Numbered from the stretch's first letter, positions 17,414-26,811 are shown. The stretch is 64,000 nucleotides of DNA from Slackia piriformis YIT 12062 (GCF_000296445.1 NZ_JH815198.1:312501-376500), one strand, 5' to 3'. The notes: generated from the letters alone by a model not told the origin. Translations and numbers: made by a program.

Positions 17414-20032
17414 GTGGGTAACGTTTTGCGCGTGTTCTGGCGCGATGTAAAACGCATCGCGAAGGTGCCGCCGGCGTGGCTTGTCGTGGTATTCCTTATT
17501 GTTCTTCCCTCGATCTACACCTGGTTCAACGTCATAGGGTTTTGGAACCCGTACGAGAATACGGGCAATATGCGCGTATGCGTGGTAAACGAGGACAAAA
17601 GCGTCGAAGACGAAACGCTCGGGCACCTCGATCTTGGCGCGCAGATCATAGGCGAGCTGGAGAACAACGACCAGCTGGGATGGTCTTTCGTCGACCGCGA
17701 AGAGGCCATGCGGGAGGTCGAATCGGGAGAGGCCTATGCCGCCATTGTCATTCCCGAAGATTTCAGTGCCGATATGACAACCATTCTTTCGGGCGATTTC
17801 CAGCGTCCCCAGATCGAGTATTACGTCAACGAGAAGCTCGGTCCCGTTGCGCCCAAGATAACCGATACGGGAGCGACGACGCTGGACACAACGGTCAACG
17901 ACGCCTTCGTGTCTACGGTAAGCGCCACGGTCGCTTCGACGATCGACGAGAAGCTGGCCGAATCGAAAGGCGACCTCGAGACGGCGAAGGGCAGCGCGGT
18001 TTCCAAGCTCGAGCAGGGCAGCGCCGGCGTGGCTGATGCGCGCGAGGCCCTTTCGAATTTGGCCACGTCAGCAGACGAGGCCATCGGGAAAGTCGACCTT
18101 GCGAAGCAGTCGCTTTCCGACGCGAAAAACGCCGCGGTGCTTCTTTCGAGCGGTCTTGGCCAGGCGTCGGCCATTACGGGAGAGGTGAACACCGGACTCG
18201 TCACGTTCTCGACGAGCATGGGCACGGTACTCGACCACGGATCGACGCTTCTTTCCCAAACATCGTCGCAGACGAACTCGGCAATAGGGCAGACCGCGAA
18301 CGGCATCGTGGCGGCCGCGGGCAGCGTTGACGCCGCTCTTGAGCGCGGCCAGGCGGTCGTGCAGGAAAATGCTCAGATCATAGGGGTGCTGCGGACGCTT
18401 CAGCAGAACCTTCCCGACGGGGAGGGCAAGCAGGCCATCGGCAACGTCATATCCGATCTCGAGACGAAGAATGCGCAGTCGCAGCAGACCTTGGACGGTC
18501 TTGCCACGCTTTCTTCCGACACGTCGGCTCTGGCCACGTCGGTTTCCGACGCTTCCGGGTCGGTGGATACGGCCGTCCAGCAGACGCTTGGAGCCGTTGA
18601 CGGGTATCGCTCTACGCTTTCGACGACCACGATTCCTGCTATAAGCTCTGGGCTGGGCGATATGGGGACGGCCGCGAACGGCTTGAGTACGACGGTGTCC
18701 AATCAGGTCCTGCTCATCGATCAGACGAGCGCGGTGCTCGACGATTTGAAGACGACGCTTGGGCTTTCGGCCGATGCGTTGCGCCAGACCGACGAACTGC
18801 TCTCGGGCCTTCAAGGCGACCTCGACACCATGAAGACCGACCTTGCCGCGCTCGGAACCTCCGACGCGCTCGGCGATCTTGTGGGCGAGGACGGCATAGA
18901 CTCCGAGAAAATAGCCGACTTCATGCTTTCCCCCACGCAGGTTGAGACCGAAGAGCTCTATCCGTTGAACGCCTACGGTTCAGCTATGGCGCCTTTGTTC
19001 ATCAACCTCACGTTGTGGATCGGCGTGTTCATGCTGATGGTTATTATGCGCATCGAGGTAGACGACGAGTCCGTTAGAAACCTCAGCATCACGCAACGGT
19101 TCTTCGGCCGCTGGCTTCTCCTTGCCATCATGGTGTCTTTGCAGGCGATCGTGTGCTGCGCGGGATGCTTGTTCATAGGGGTGCAGACGACAAATGCGCC
19201 GGCGTTCTTCCTGACGGCCGTTCTTTGCTCGCTCGCGTATTTGAGTATTCAATACACGCTGTCTACCACGCTTCAGCATGTGGGCAAGGCCCTGTGCGTC
19301 ATCCTCGTGTTCGTGCAGATACCCGGGGCGACGGGCCTGTATCCGATCGAGATGACCCCGAGTTTCTTCCAGGCGGTCTATCCGCTCTTCCCGTTCACGT
19401 ACGGCATTGGCGCCATGCGCGAGACGATTAGCGGATTCTACGACGGCGCCTGGATGCACGATGCGGGAATCTTGCTGCTGTTCCTCGTGGTGTTTTTGGC
19501 AATCGGCGCGCTGGCGCGTCCGTACCTTACCAACCTCAACCATCTGTTCGCGCGCCAGATCGAAGAGAGCGACATCGTCAACGGCGAGCCCGTGCAGTTG
19601 CCCGAGCGTCGCTTCAAGATGGCGGAACTTCTTCGCGTGCTTGCCGATAGGGCGGAATATCGTTCTTTGATAGCGGCTCGAGCGGCGCGATTCATGCGTA
19701 TGTATCCGAAGTTCAAAATGGGAGCTATTGTCGTCGGCGTCTTGGTGCCCGTGGTGGTGACCGTCATCTTCGCCCTGACGGAGACGGAGAAGGTTGTCAT
19801 GCTGACGGGGTGGCTCATTTGGCTTGTCGTGATAATTGCCGCCCTGATTATCGTCGAGTTCATCAGGGACAATATCAGACGCCAGGCTTCGCTTGAATCC
19901 ATGAGCGATGAAGAAGTTCGCACGCTGTATTCCCAGCGCAATAGCGTCGGGGAGACGTGTCGCGCTGAGGCGGCCCACGCGCAGGAGGCTGGATGGGCTT
20001 CGCACGTATCGGAGAAAGGAGGCAGGCGATGA
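17414..20032 (+). CDS. YhgE/Pip family membrane protein, first of a pair
   Basis: Large membrane protein, about 872 aa, of the YhgE/Pip (phage infection protein, ABC-2-like) family. Visible: a single membrane span near the N terminus (VVVFLIVLPSIYTWFNV), an extracellular stretch of about 450 residues rich in Ser/Thr/Ala/Asp with helical heptad character, then about six C-terminal membrane spans from about residue 520. GTG at 17414 sits 6 nt after AAAGGAG; the ATG at 17408 would touch the Shine-Dalgarno. Its stop overlaps the start of the second YhgE gene by 4 nt (ATGA). Family members are linked to phage adsorption and secretion accessory roles; the exact function here is unknown. A further hydrophobic hairpin near residues 770-820 extends it beyond its partner. 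Confidence 0.85.
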   Translation: MGNVLRVFWRDVKRIAKVPPAWLVVVFLIVLPSIYTWFNVIGFWNPYENTGNMRVCVVNEDKSVEDETLGHLDLGAQIIGELENNDQLGWSFVDREEAMREVESGEAYAAIVIPEDFSADMTTILSGDFQRPQIEYYVNEKLGPVAPKITDTGATTLDTTVNDAFVSTVSATVASTIDEKLAESKGDLETAKGSAVSKLEQGSAGVADAREALSNLATSADEAIGKVDLAKQSLSDAKNAAVLLSSGLGQASAITGEVNTGLVTFSTSMGTVLDHGSTLLSQTSSQTNSAIGQTANGIVAAAGSVDAALERGQAVVQENAQIIGVLRTLQQNLPDGEGKQAIGNVISDLETKNAQSQQTLDGLATLSSDTSALATSVSDASGSVDTAVQQTLGAVDGYRSTLSTTTIPAISSGLGDMGTAANGLSTTVSNQVLLIDQTSAVLDDLKTTLGLSADALRQTDELLSGLQGDLDTMKTDLAALGTSDALGDLVGEDGIDSEKIADFMLSPTQVETEELYPLNAYGSAMAPLFINLTLWIGVFMLMVIMRIEVDDESVRNLSITQRFFGRWLLLAIMVSLQAIVCCAGCLFIGVQTTNAPAFFLTAVLCSLAYLSIQYTLSTTLQHVGKALCVILVFVQIPGATGLYPIEMTPSFFQAVYPLFPFTYGIGAMRETISGFYDGAWMHDAGILLLFLVVFLAIGALARPYLTNLNHLFARQIEESDIVNGEPVQLPERRFKMAELLRVLADRAEYRSLIAARAARFMRMYPKFKMGAIVVGVLVPVVVTVIFALTETEKVVMLTGWLIWLVVIIAALIIVEFIRDNIRRQASLESMSDEEVRTLYSQRNSVGETCRAEAAHAQEAGWASHVSEKGGRR

Positions 20033-22212
20033 GGAATATATGGCGTCTTTTCACGGGCGATGTGAAGCGTATCGGCCGCAATGTGGTTACGGTCATCATC
20101 GCGCTCGGCCTGGTGCTGATTCCGTCTCTGTTTTCCTGGTACAACATGATTGCGTGCTGGAGTGTTTTCGATAACACGGGGAATTTGAAGGTGGCCGTCG
20201 CCAACGTGGACGAAGGGTATAAAAGCGACCTTGTTCCGATCGAGGTGAACATCGGCGACCAGGTGGTGTCAGCATTGCGGGCGAACGACCAGCTTCAGTG
20301 GGTGATCACTGACGAAGACGACGCGATCGACGGCGCCAGGTCTGGGCGCTATTACGCGGCCGTGGTCATTCCGAAAAGCTTCAGCCGGGACATGATGACG
20401 TTTTATTCGGACGACGTCGAGCATGCCAAAATCACCTATTATTCCAACGAGAAGAAGAACGCTATTGCCCCGAAGGTCACCGACCAGGGAGCCGACCAGG
20501 TATCGGCGCAAGTGAACCAGCTTTTTGCGAAAACGCTTTCAGAAGCGGCTCTGGGTATTTCCTCCAGCCTTCTGGAATACGCCGACACGGCCGACCTCGA
20601 TGGAACCATCGCCAAGCTGAGTGCCCATGTTTCAGAGGCGGGCGAACGAATGGCTAAGGGCTCTTCGCTTCTGACCACGTATTCCTCGGTTCTTGGGTCG
20701 GCTCAGTCGCTCATTGGCAATTCTTCATCTTTGCTGACGCAGGTGGGTGCTTCTGCAGATGAGGTGTCGGCTTCCGTCGACAGCGCAAAGCAGGCGGCCG
20801 GTACGGTGACGTCTGCCATGGACGATTCTGTTTCGGCGCTTTCGACGGCGCTTGATCAGAGTGCGACAAGCTATGGAGCCGTGTCTGATTCGGTCGATGC
20901 GGCGTTCGATTCCGCAGCGGCACTTTCGGGCGATTCGGCCGCGCAGCTTCGAGCGGCGGGTGGCAACGTTGACGCGCAAGTGCAGGATTACAAGGCTCTT
21001 GTGTCCCAGCTCGAACAGCTAAAGGGAAACCTTCCCGAGGAGAACCATTCGCTTATTGATACGCTCATTACGCGCTTGAACGCTTCGATCGCGCTGCAAG
21101 AGCAGCTCAGGGACTCTCTGTATTCCGCCGCGGATTCGGTAGAGACGGGAAGCGCGGACACGCAGGCAAAGCGAGAAGAGATTAAATCCCTTGCCGCGCA
21201 GGCGAAGGAAAGCCTCGGCGGCGTGAAGTCTGATTACGATTCCAGCCTGAAGCCGAAGTTGACCGAGCTGGGAACCACGATCGCCGATGCGGGCGCTTCG
21301 CTCTCGTCGGTTGCGGGGTTGCTTGATTCTGCCGAATCCGACCTGTCGGGCGCGGCCGATTCTGTGTCTCAAAAACTTGGGGCGACGAAGCAGAAGCTTG
21401 AGAATGCAGCGGGAGACCTCTCGGCTTCCGCTGAGAAGCTGACCCAGATGGGCCAGGATATCAATGCGGCGCTTTCTTCGGGCGATCCTCAGGCTTTGCG
21501 CGATGTCATCGGGTCCGACCCGAGCGTGCTTGCCTCGGCGCTTTCCGCTCCAGTGGAACTTGACCGCCATGCCATCTACCCGGTGGATAATTTCGGGTCG
21601 GCCATGTCGCCTCTGTATACCACCTTGGCCTTATGGATCGGCGCCTTGCTCATGATGGTGACGCTGAAGGTCAACCCGTCACAGCGTACGGTGCGCGAGC
21701 TTGATAACCCGACGCCGCAGCAGCTGTTCATCGGTCGCTTCGGCGTAGTGGCGCTGCTTTCGCTTCTCCAGAGCACGCTGATGGGATTGGGCAATTTGTT
21801 CTTCCTGGACGTCCAGGCGAACAACCCGTTCCTCTACATGTTGTGTTTCTGGGTGTCCGGGCTGGTGTTCGCCTTCATCATCTACACCCTGGTGGTGTCC
21901 TTCGCCAATTTCGGCAAGGCGCTGAGCGTGTTTTTGCTGGTCATTCAAGTTTCTGGCGGCGGCGGAAGCTATCCTTTGCAGCTTTTACCCGCGTTCGTGC
22001 AGAATCTGAGCCCGTATCTGCCTATCACGCATGCGGTCGATGCGATGCGCGCTGCGATGTTCGGCGTGTACAACGGCGATTTTTGGATGCATCTGGGCGT
22101 GCTGCTGCTCTTCACCGTGCCGTTCATCATTCTTGGCTTGGTGCTGCGCAACCCGTTCATCAAAATTGTCTCGAAGTTCGTAGAGAAGGTTGAAAGCACG
22201 AAGGTCATGTAG
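20029..22212 (+). CDS. YhgE/Pip family membrane protein, second of a pair
   Basis: About 727 aa, same architecture as the preceding gene: N-terminal span (LVLIPSLFSWYNMIACWSVF), long helical Ser/Ala/Asp-rich extracellular region, then about six C-terminal spans. The two share the start pattern of FTGDVKRI versus FWRDVKRI, followed by a W-N-P/S-x-NTGNL/M block. ATG 20029 follows AAAGGAGG and overlaps the upstream stop, so the pair is translationally coupled and may form a heteromer. A perfect bidirectional terminator follows at 22261. Confidence 0.85.
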   Translation: MRNIWRLFTGDVKRIGRNVVTVIIALGLVLIPSLFSWYNMIACWSVFDNTGNLKVAVANVDEGYKSDLVPIEVNIGDQVVSALRANDQLQWVITDEDDAIDGARSGRYYAAVVIPKSFSRDMMTFYSDDVEHAKITYYSNEKKNAIAPKVTDQGADQVSAQVNQLFAKTLSEAALGISSSLLEYADTADLDGTIAKLSAHVSEAGERMAKGSSLLTTYSSVLGSAQSLIGNSSSLLTQVGASADEVSASVDSAKQAAGTVTSAMDDSVSALSTALDQSATSYGAVSDSVDAAFDSAAALSGDSAAQLRAAGGNVDAQVQDYKALVSQLEQLKGNLPEENHSLIDTLITRLNASIALQEQLRDSLYSAADSVETGSADTQAKREEIKSLAAQAKESLGGVKSDYDSSLKPKLTELGTTIADAGASLSSVAGLLDSAESDLSGAADSVSQKLGATKQKLENAAGDLSASAEKLTQMGQDINAALSSGDPQALRDVIGSDPSVLASALSAPVELDRHAIYPVDNFGSAMSPLYTTLALWIGALLMMVTLKVNPSQRTVRELDNPTPQQLFIGRFGVVALLSLLQSTLMGLGNLFFLDVQANNPFLYMLCFWVSGLVFAFIIYTLVVSFANFGKALSVFLLVIQVSGGGGSYPLQLLPAFVQNLSPYLPITHAVDAMRAAMFGVYNGDFWMHLGVLLLFTVPFIILGLVLRNPFIKIVSKFVEKVESTKVM

Positions 22213-22260
22213 CTGCGCTCGGACGTTGCGATCGCCGCCTCATGAGTCTTCTGGATATGA

Positions 22261-22300
22261 AGGAAGCCCCCTTCGATGGTATCATCGAAGGGGGCTTCCT
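22261..22300. terminator. Bidirectional terminator between YhgE pair and adenine deaminase
   Basis: Perfect 18-bp inverted repeat with a GTAT loop: AGGAAGCCCCCTTCGATG (22261-22278) and its complement at 22283-22300. The plus strand continues CTTTCTATT, so it ends the YhgE operon. The minus strand is less U-rich, but the stem is strong enough to serve the convergent ade gene, whose stop is only 5 nt away. Confidence 0.93.
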
Positions 22301-22304
22301 CTTT

Positions 22305-24122
22305 CTATTCCTCCACCACCAGGGGGACAAACTCGAATTTCAGGCAGTCGACGAGTCCTCTGTTCGTCAGGCGAAGCTCCGGTATGCAGGCCAGAGGAAG
22401 CAGAGCCATGGTCATGAAGGGGGATACCATGGTGCAGCCCATGTTTTCCCACGCTCGTTCGAGTCCGTCGACCTCGAGGGCCACTTCTTCGAGCGGTTTG
22501 TCACTCATGAGCCCCGCAATGGGCAGTTTCACCAGCCCGAGGACCTTGCCGTCGCGTACGGCCACTGCTCCGCCTCCGCATTCGATAAGCGTGTTGGCCG
22601 CAAGTGCCATGTCTTCATCGTTGCTTCCTACGACGAGCAGATTATGCGCATCGTGCGCAACGGTCTGGGCGAGCGCGCCGGTGATGCCGAATCCCGATAC
22701 GAAGCCGCATCCGCGCGTTCCTGTTTCGTGATGGCGTTCGAAGACGAAGGCCTTGAGGACGTCTTGATCGGGACTGCTCTCGAGAAGGCCGTTTTGGAGG
22801 GGGACCGTGCGGCGGGTTTCGCGGTCGTCCACGCGGCCGCTTGCCATTTCTATGACGCGCACGCACGCCGAATCGCCTTCGAGCGCATTGCCGTGCGTAT
22901 CCACGGCAGGGATGGCAAAGGATTGCGGCGTGATTTCATGCCCGATACGAACGGTATTCGTCATCCATGCGGGGTAGTCGTAGGCGGGAGCATCGAACGT
23001 CGCTGTGCCGTCGAGCGCAGCGACGTTTCCGTCGATCATGGTGAGGGATACGTTGAAGTCGGTCAGGTTGTCGAAAAGAACCAGATCGGCGCATTTTCCC
23101 GGCGCAATAGATCCGAGCTCGTGGTCCATATGGAAGCAGGTTGCGGTGTTGATGGTCGCCATCTGCAAAGCGACAAGCGGGTCGATTCCTTCCTCGACGG
23201 CGCGGCGCAGGATATGGTCGATATGTCCGGCGCTTGCGAGGGTGTTCGGGTGAGTATCGTCGGAAACCAGGCAGCAAAGGCGCGTATCCAGCCCGGTTTC
23301 CTTGATGGCGTGCGCGAGCCTGGACAAGTCGCGCCATGCGGAGCCTTCGCGGAACTGGGCGTACATGCCAAGACGAATTTTAGCGAGCGCATCTTCGGGG
23401 CGGGTTGACTCGTGGCAGCAGCGAACTCCGCTGGAAATGTAAGCGTTGAGGCCTCGGTCGGTTTCCGGGACGGAATAATGGCCGGTCACGCATCCGTCGG
23501 CTTTCAGGGTGGCGGCAATTTCCTCGAGAGGCTGGTCTGCTCCGGCCAAAACCCCCGGAAAGTTCATCATCTCGCCGAGGCCCACGACGCAATCCCACGC
23601 CATGGTTTCTGCCACGTCGTCAGCGTTGATGCTACTTCCCGTATCCTCAAACCCCGGCACGGCGGGAACGCATGACGGCGTGGTGACCATCGCCTTAAGC
23701 GGCGTGCGGCGTACGTCTTTTACCATCTCTTCGACGCCCTGCAGTCCCACGACGTTTGTCACTTCGTGGGGGTCCCAGTAAATGCCCACGGTTCCGTGCG
23801 CTATGACAGCGCGGGCGTACTGTGCGGCGCCCATCATAGAAGATTCGACATGGATATGGCCGTCGAGAAATCCGGGAGAAAGATACGCTCCGGCCGCATC
23901 GATGATTTTTGTCGATGAGCCGATGCAGTGGCTGGCGTTTCCGACGTAGGCAATGCGGCCGCATGCGACAGCGACATCCGTGCCTTCCTGTATTTCGCGC
24001 GTGTTTACATTGACGAGCTTTGCGTTTCGTATGACCGTTTCGGCGGGTTCATATCCCTGGGCAACGGCGATGAGCGTTTTGCTGCACTCCCAAAGCGCGG
24101 TCTTGCAGAATCGGTTGATCAT
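22305..24122 (-). CDS. ade: Adenine deaminase
   Basis: Metal-dependent amidohydrolase converting adenine to hypoxanthine and ammonia in purine salvage or catabolism. 605 aa, typical of AdeC. Motifs: PGFLDGHIHVESSMM (metal-binding HxH), HGTVGIYWDPHEVTNVVG, GHYSVPE, CLVSDDTH (late catalytic Asp) and IAPGKCADLVLFDNL. ATG at 24122 has GGAG about 6 nt before. A perfect GC-rich hairpin (24143-24185) lies in its leader. It lies 95 nt downstream of a small membrane protein gene on the same strand. Confidence 0.94.
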   Translation of the reverse strand: MINRFCKTALWECSKTLIAVAQGYEPAETVIRNAKLVNVNTREIQEGTDVAVACGRIAYVGNASHCIGSSTKIIDAAGAYLSPGFLDGHIHVESSMMGAAQYARAVIAHGTVGIYWDPHEVTNVVGLQGVEEMVKDVRRTPLKAMVTTPSCVPAVPGFEDTGSSINADDVAETMAWDCVVGLGEMMNFPGVLAGADQPLEEIAATLKADGCVTGHYSVPETDRGLNAYISSGVRCCHESTRPEDALAKIRLGMYAQFREGSAWRDLSRLAHAIKETGLDTRLCCLVSDDTHPNTLASAGHIDHILRRAVEEGIDPLVALQMATINTATCFHMDHELGSIAPGKCADLVLFDNLTDFNVSLTMIDGNVAALDGTATFDAPAYDYPAWMTNTVRIGHEITPQSFAIPAVDTHGNALEGDSACVRVIEMASGRVDDRETRRTVPLQNGLLESSPDQDVLKAFVFERHHETGTRGCGFVSGFGITGALAQTVAHDAHNLLVVGSNDEDMALAANTLIECGGGAVAVRDGKVLGLVKLPIAGLMSDKPLEEVALEVDGLERAWENMGCTMVSPFMTMALLPLACIPELRLTNRGLVDCLKFEFVPLVVEE

Positions 24123-24142
24123 CTTGGCTCCAAACTCTTCAG

Positions 24143-24185
24143 GCCGTTCGCGCGAACGCGGGAAGGACGCGTTCGCGCGAACGGC
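24143..24185. terminator. Perfect 18-bp GC-rich hairpin before ade
   Basis: Arm 24143-24160 (GCCGTTCGCGCGAACGCG) is fully complementary to 24168-24185 with a 7-nt loop; each arm also contains the palindrome TTCGCGCGAA. There is no U-tract on either strand. It may end the small upstream gene, or be a structural leader of ade. I call it a terminator only tentatively. Confidence 0.5.
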
Positions 24186-24217
24186 ATTGCGTGCAAGGCG
24201 ACCGGCGGCGAAGCAAG

Positions 24218-24391
24218 CTAGCCGATGATGCGCATGATGACGAACAGCAGCGCCGCTATGGCAATCGCCGCGAGAAACAGGGGAACGTTCGACCCTTTCT
24301 CCTTTTTCGGAGCGCCGGGCCGCTTGGGGGAAGCGCTCGCGCGGGGGTAATCTTTGTCGTATTCGAAATCATGAGTGTCAGCGTGCTTCAT
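24218..24391 (-). CDS. Small single-span membrane protein, unknown function
   Basis: 57 aa. Residues 1-35 are polar and basic (KHADTHDFEYDKDYPR, then SPKRPGAPKKEKGS), and one hydrophobic segment forms the C terminus (LFLAAIAIAALLFVIMRIIG). It resembles a tail-anchored protein. The frame is open further upstream, but the ATG at 24391 has GAAGGAG upstream with good spacing. I do not recognise a family. It lies between a TDT transporter and adenine deaminase, on the same strand as both. Confidence 0.6.
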   Translation of the reverse strand: MKHADTHDFEYDKDYPRASASPKRPGAPKKEKGSNVPLFLAAIAIAALLFVIMRIIG

Positions 24392-24589
24392 GAATTGCGC
24401 TCCTTCGCAGGAAATGATTTCTTGCAGTGTACGCGATGGAGCGTTCGCGAGAAAAAGCTCGATGATTTCTTCGCAGAGAATGCGGCAGAAGGCGGGCGGG
24501 GCATGAGCGACGCGCCGATGTTTCTTGCGCCCCGAAGGACGGGTTTGCTTCGGGCAAAACGGGGCGTATCGTTCTCGTGCGCAACGAAA

Positions 24590-24617
24590 AAACGCGCCGA
24601 TTACCATCGGCGCGTTT
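24590..24617 (-). terminator. Intrinsic terminator of the TDT transporter gene
   Basis: AAACGCGCCGAT (24590-24601) and ATCGGCGCGTTT (24606-24617) form a perfect 12-bp stem with a TACC loop. The minus strand continues in TTTTTT, a clear U-tract, 22 nt after the transporter stop codon. Confidence 0.92.
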
Positions 24618-24639
24618 CAGGGGGACGGGGATTCGGCTT

Positions 24640-25614
24640 CTATTCGACGCAATCGAGCGCGGACGCGGCAGACACGGGCTTGTGTGCTATTTCGTAGCGG
24701 GCGACCCGTACGAATTCTGCGATATAGCGGACGAAGACGTAAAGAACCATGACGCATGCCAGAACGACTTCCGCATAGGCGAGCAGGTGAAGCACGGCGG
24801 GAAACGCGGCGCCGGAATTCGCCAGCAGCGTGAGGGTGCGATCGAGAGCGGTTGCGGTGATGACGAAGGGGAAGGTCATGGCCGCATAGCTGGGGTAGAA
24901 CTTCAGGCGAAGGAAGTGGGGAAGGCGCGCAAGCACCACGACGAGTAGCACCTGGGCAAGCACCGCCAGTGCGCAGACGAATGCTGCGTTGGGGGTCGGC
25001 TCGACGGCGAGGTATCCGGCGAGCGAAAGGCTCATGGGAGCGGTGTAGATGCAGAACAGAGGACGGGCTCCTTCTTCGACCGGATGCTTGATGTAGCGTG
25101 CAGTGACCAGGACTAAAAGCGCGATGTAGGCAACGAAGCCGAACCAGAAGATGAACTGTCCGAGGGTTTCGAGCCCGTAGGTGGGCGAAGAGACGGAAGC
25201 AACGACGATGCCTACGTAGCAGATGAAATACGTGGGATAGACGTTTTTAAGCTGGAATTGCATCAGGTGGCGCATCGTGAACCAGACGATGAGCACGGCA
25301 TGGAGCAGAACAGCTACGCTCCAGACGAGGAGCGCCGGTACGTAGGCGAAGGGGGCGACGTACGTGGTCAGTTGCATCAAGGCCATCAGAAAGGTGGCGC
25401 TCACGCTTGCAAGGATGGGGTTGTCGAAATCCTTTCGAACGGACGATGCGTCCACGAAAAGACGGCCGAGCAGAAGAGAAAGCATCAGTGCGGCGCTTAT
25501 GCCGCAGGCTATGTATGCAGCCATGGAAAACTGCTTCAGCAAAATACCGAGTGCGGCAAGGCCGAGCGCAACGCCGCCGGTGGGAATGGGCACTTTTGCC
25601 AGGAATTCACGCAT
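24640..25614 (-). CDS. TDT/SLAC1-family transporter (TehA-like)
   Basis: Membrane protein, 324 aa, with about ten spans. The N-terminal block PIPTGGVALGLAALG and the overall hydropathy fit the tellurite-resistance/dicarboxylate transporter (TDT) family, which carries anions such as C4-dicarboxylates or sulfite. No substrate can be read from the sequence. ATG at 25614 follows AAAGGAG. A LysR-type gene is divergent, with a T-N11-A dyad between them, so substrate-dependent induction by that regulator is likely. Confidence 0.82.
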   Translation of the reverse strand: MREFLAKVPIPTGGVALGLAALGILLKQFSMAAYIACGISAALMLSLLLGRLFVDASSVRKDFDNPILASVSATFLMALMQLTTYVAPFAYVPALLVWSVAVLLHAVLIVWFTMRHLMQFQLKNVYPTYFICYVGIVVASVSSPTYGLETLGQFIFWFGFVAYIALLVLVTARYIKHPVEEGARPLFCIYTAPMSLSLAGYLAVEPTPNAAFVCALAVLAQVLLVVVLARLPHFLRLKFYPSYAAMTFPFVITATALDRTLTLLANSGAAFPAVLHLLAYAEVVLACVMVLYVFVRYIAEFVRVARYEIAHKPVSAASALDCVE

Positions 25615-25739
25615 GAAAGACTCCTTTGCTTCGGGTCGTTTTCGATTCGCGGTCTTAAACGTTTTCCAGGTTCCTGTTTTCTGCGCGACCTATGGTGCGC
25701 CTTCTATTCGATAAAGTAAACTAATGAAAAATTATGATG

Positions 25740-25758
25740 CCATTATCTCAACTTATGG
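25740..25758. promoter_or_regulatory. Candidate LysR-type operator (T-N11-A box)
   Basis: CCAT-N11-ATGG, an inverted repeat containing the T-N11-A core favoured by LysR-type regulators. It lies in the divergent gap between the TDT transporter (start 25614) and the LysR gene (start 25844), about 85 nt before the regulator. Confidence 0.5.
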
Positions 25759-25843
25759 TAATGCCGTATCGATCGGGGCAGGCGGCTTGCTTAGCAACTA
25801 TGGGCGCCGCCAAGGCCGCAAAGACGAAGGAGGGAGAGGCGCG

Positions 25844-26743
25844 ATGCTTGATTTTCGCGTGAAGACGTTTTTGTCCGTATGCCGTCTGCTGAACTATACC
25901 CATGCGGCTCGCGAGCTGAATCTCACCCAGTCGGCGGTGTCCCAGCATATGGCCGCTCTGGAGAGGCATTATGGCGCGAAGCTTGTATCGTTTGAAGGCA
26001 AAAGCATGAGCCTCACGGAGGAAGGCATGGAGCTGCAGCGTGTGTTCCAGTCGCTTGCGCACGATGAGCTGCTTCTTGAGCGCCGTATTCGGGCGATTTC
26101 CTCCCAAAGCGCCCTTCGGCTGAACGTGGGGGCAACGCTTACGGCGGGCGAATATTTGGTCGCTCCTCCGTTGGCGCGCTATATGGCGGCGCATCCCGAG
26201 ATGAAGGCCTCGATCGTTTCTCGTAGTACGGCCGAGCTGCTCGACCTCATGGCAAAAGGGGAGATAGACTGCGCATTCGTGGAGGGCTTCTTCGAGAAAA
26301 GCGAGCTTTCCTGGGATGTGTTGTGCGTGCAGGAGCTTGTGTGCGTGTGCTCTCCGAACTCTTCGTTGGCGTCAAGGACGTGCAGCATGGAAGAGGTGCT
26401 CTCGGCGCCGCTCATCGTGCGAGAGCGCGAATCCGGATCGCGGGCTGTGCTTGAACACGCGCTTCATCAGCGCAATTACGGCATCGATTCGTTTGCCGAG
26501 GTTATGGAGGCATCGAGCATCAACATGATTAAGTCGTTTGTCGAAGAGGGGTTGGGCATCTCGTTCGTCTACGATGCGGCTGTGCGCTCGGATATACGCA
26601 AAGGAAGGTTGGGCGAAGTCTTTATCAGGGGGGTTTCCATCCAGCACGATATTTCGTTCATTCGCCCGAAAGGCAGTCGTTTCGAGGAAACGTTCCATGC
26701 TTTGTTCGAGGGCGTCAAAGAGGAATTCGACCGGCTTGCGTGA
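25844..26743 (+). CDS. LysR-family transcriptional regulator
   Basis: 299 aa, standard length. N-terminal winged helix-turn-helix (LDFRVKTFLSVCRLLNYTHA, then ARELNLTQSAVSQHMAALE) and a C-terminal effector-binding domain of periplasmic-binding-protein type. The frame is open to 25724, but ATG 25844 has GGAGGGAGAG upstream and starts exactly at the helix-turn-helix. Divergent from the TDT transporter, which is its probable target; nadA follows downstream after about 180 nt and seems separately controlled. Confidence 0.9.
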   Translation: MLDFRVKTFLSVCRLLNYTHAARELNLTQSAVSQHMAALERHYGAKLVSFEGKSMSLTEEGMELQRVFQSLAHDELLLERRIRAISSQSALRLNVGATLTAGEYLVAPPLARYMAAHPEMKASIVSRSTAELLDLMAKGEIDCAFVEGFFEKSELSWDVLCVQELVCVCSPNSSLASRTCSMEEVLSAPLIVRERESGSRAVLEHALHQRNYGIDSFAEVMEASSINMIKSFVEEGLGISFVYDAAVRSDIRKGRLGEVFIRGVSIQHDISFIRPKGSRFEETFHALFEGVKEEFDRLA

Positions 26744-26787
26744 GTGAGCACTCCCCATTTCTTCTATGTGCTTTCGTCAGAAATGCT

Positions 26788-26811
26788 TGTCTTGTCATCT
26801 GTCTTGTCAGA
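26788..26811 (+). promoter_or_regulatory. Candidate operator of the nad operon (tandem repeats)
   Basis: TGTCTTGTCA occurs twice, 26788-26797 and 26800-26809, with 2 nt between, so the repeat period is 12 nt. The second copy is flanked by TCTG and CAGA as a small inverted repeat. It lies about 115-140 nt before nadA, in the only upstream gap of an operon that encodes its own repressor, NiaR. Binding by NiaR is inferred. Confidence 0.5.

Noticed and set aside
24487-24607. Longer version (129 codons) of the small membrane protein
   Set aside because: The added N-terminal part is Arg/Cys-rich with no start signal and overlaps the TDT terminator; the 57-aa form has a good ribosome site.
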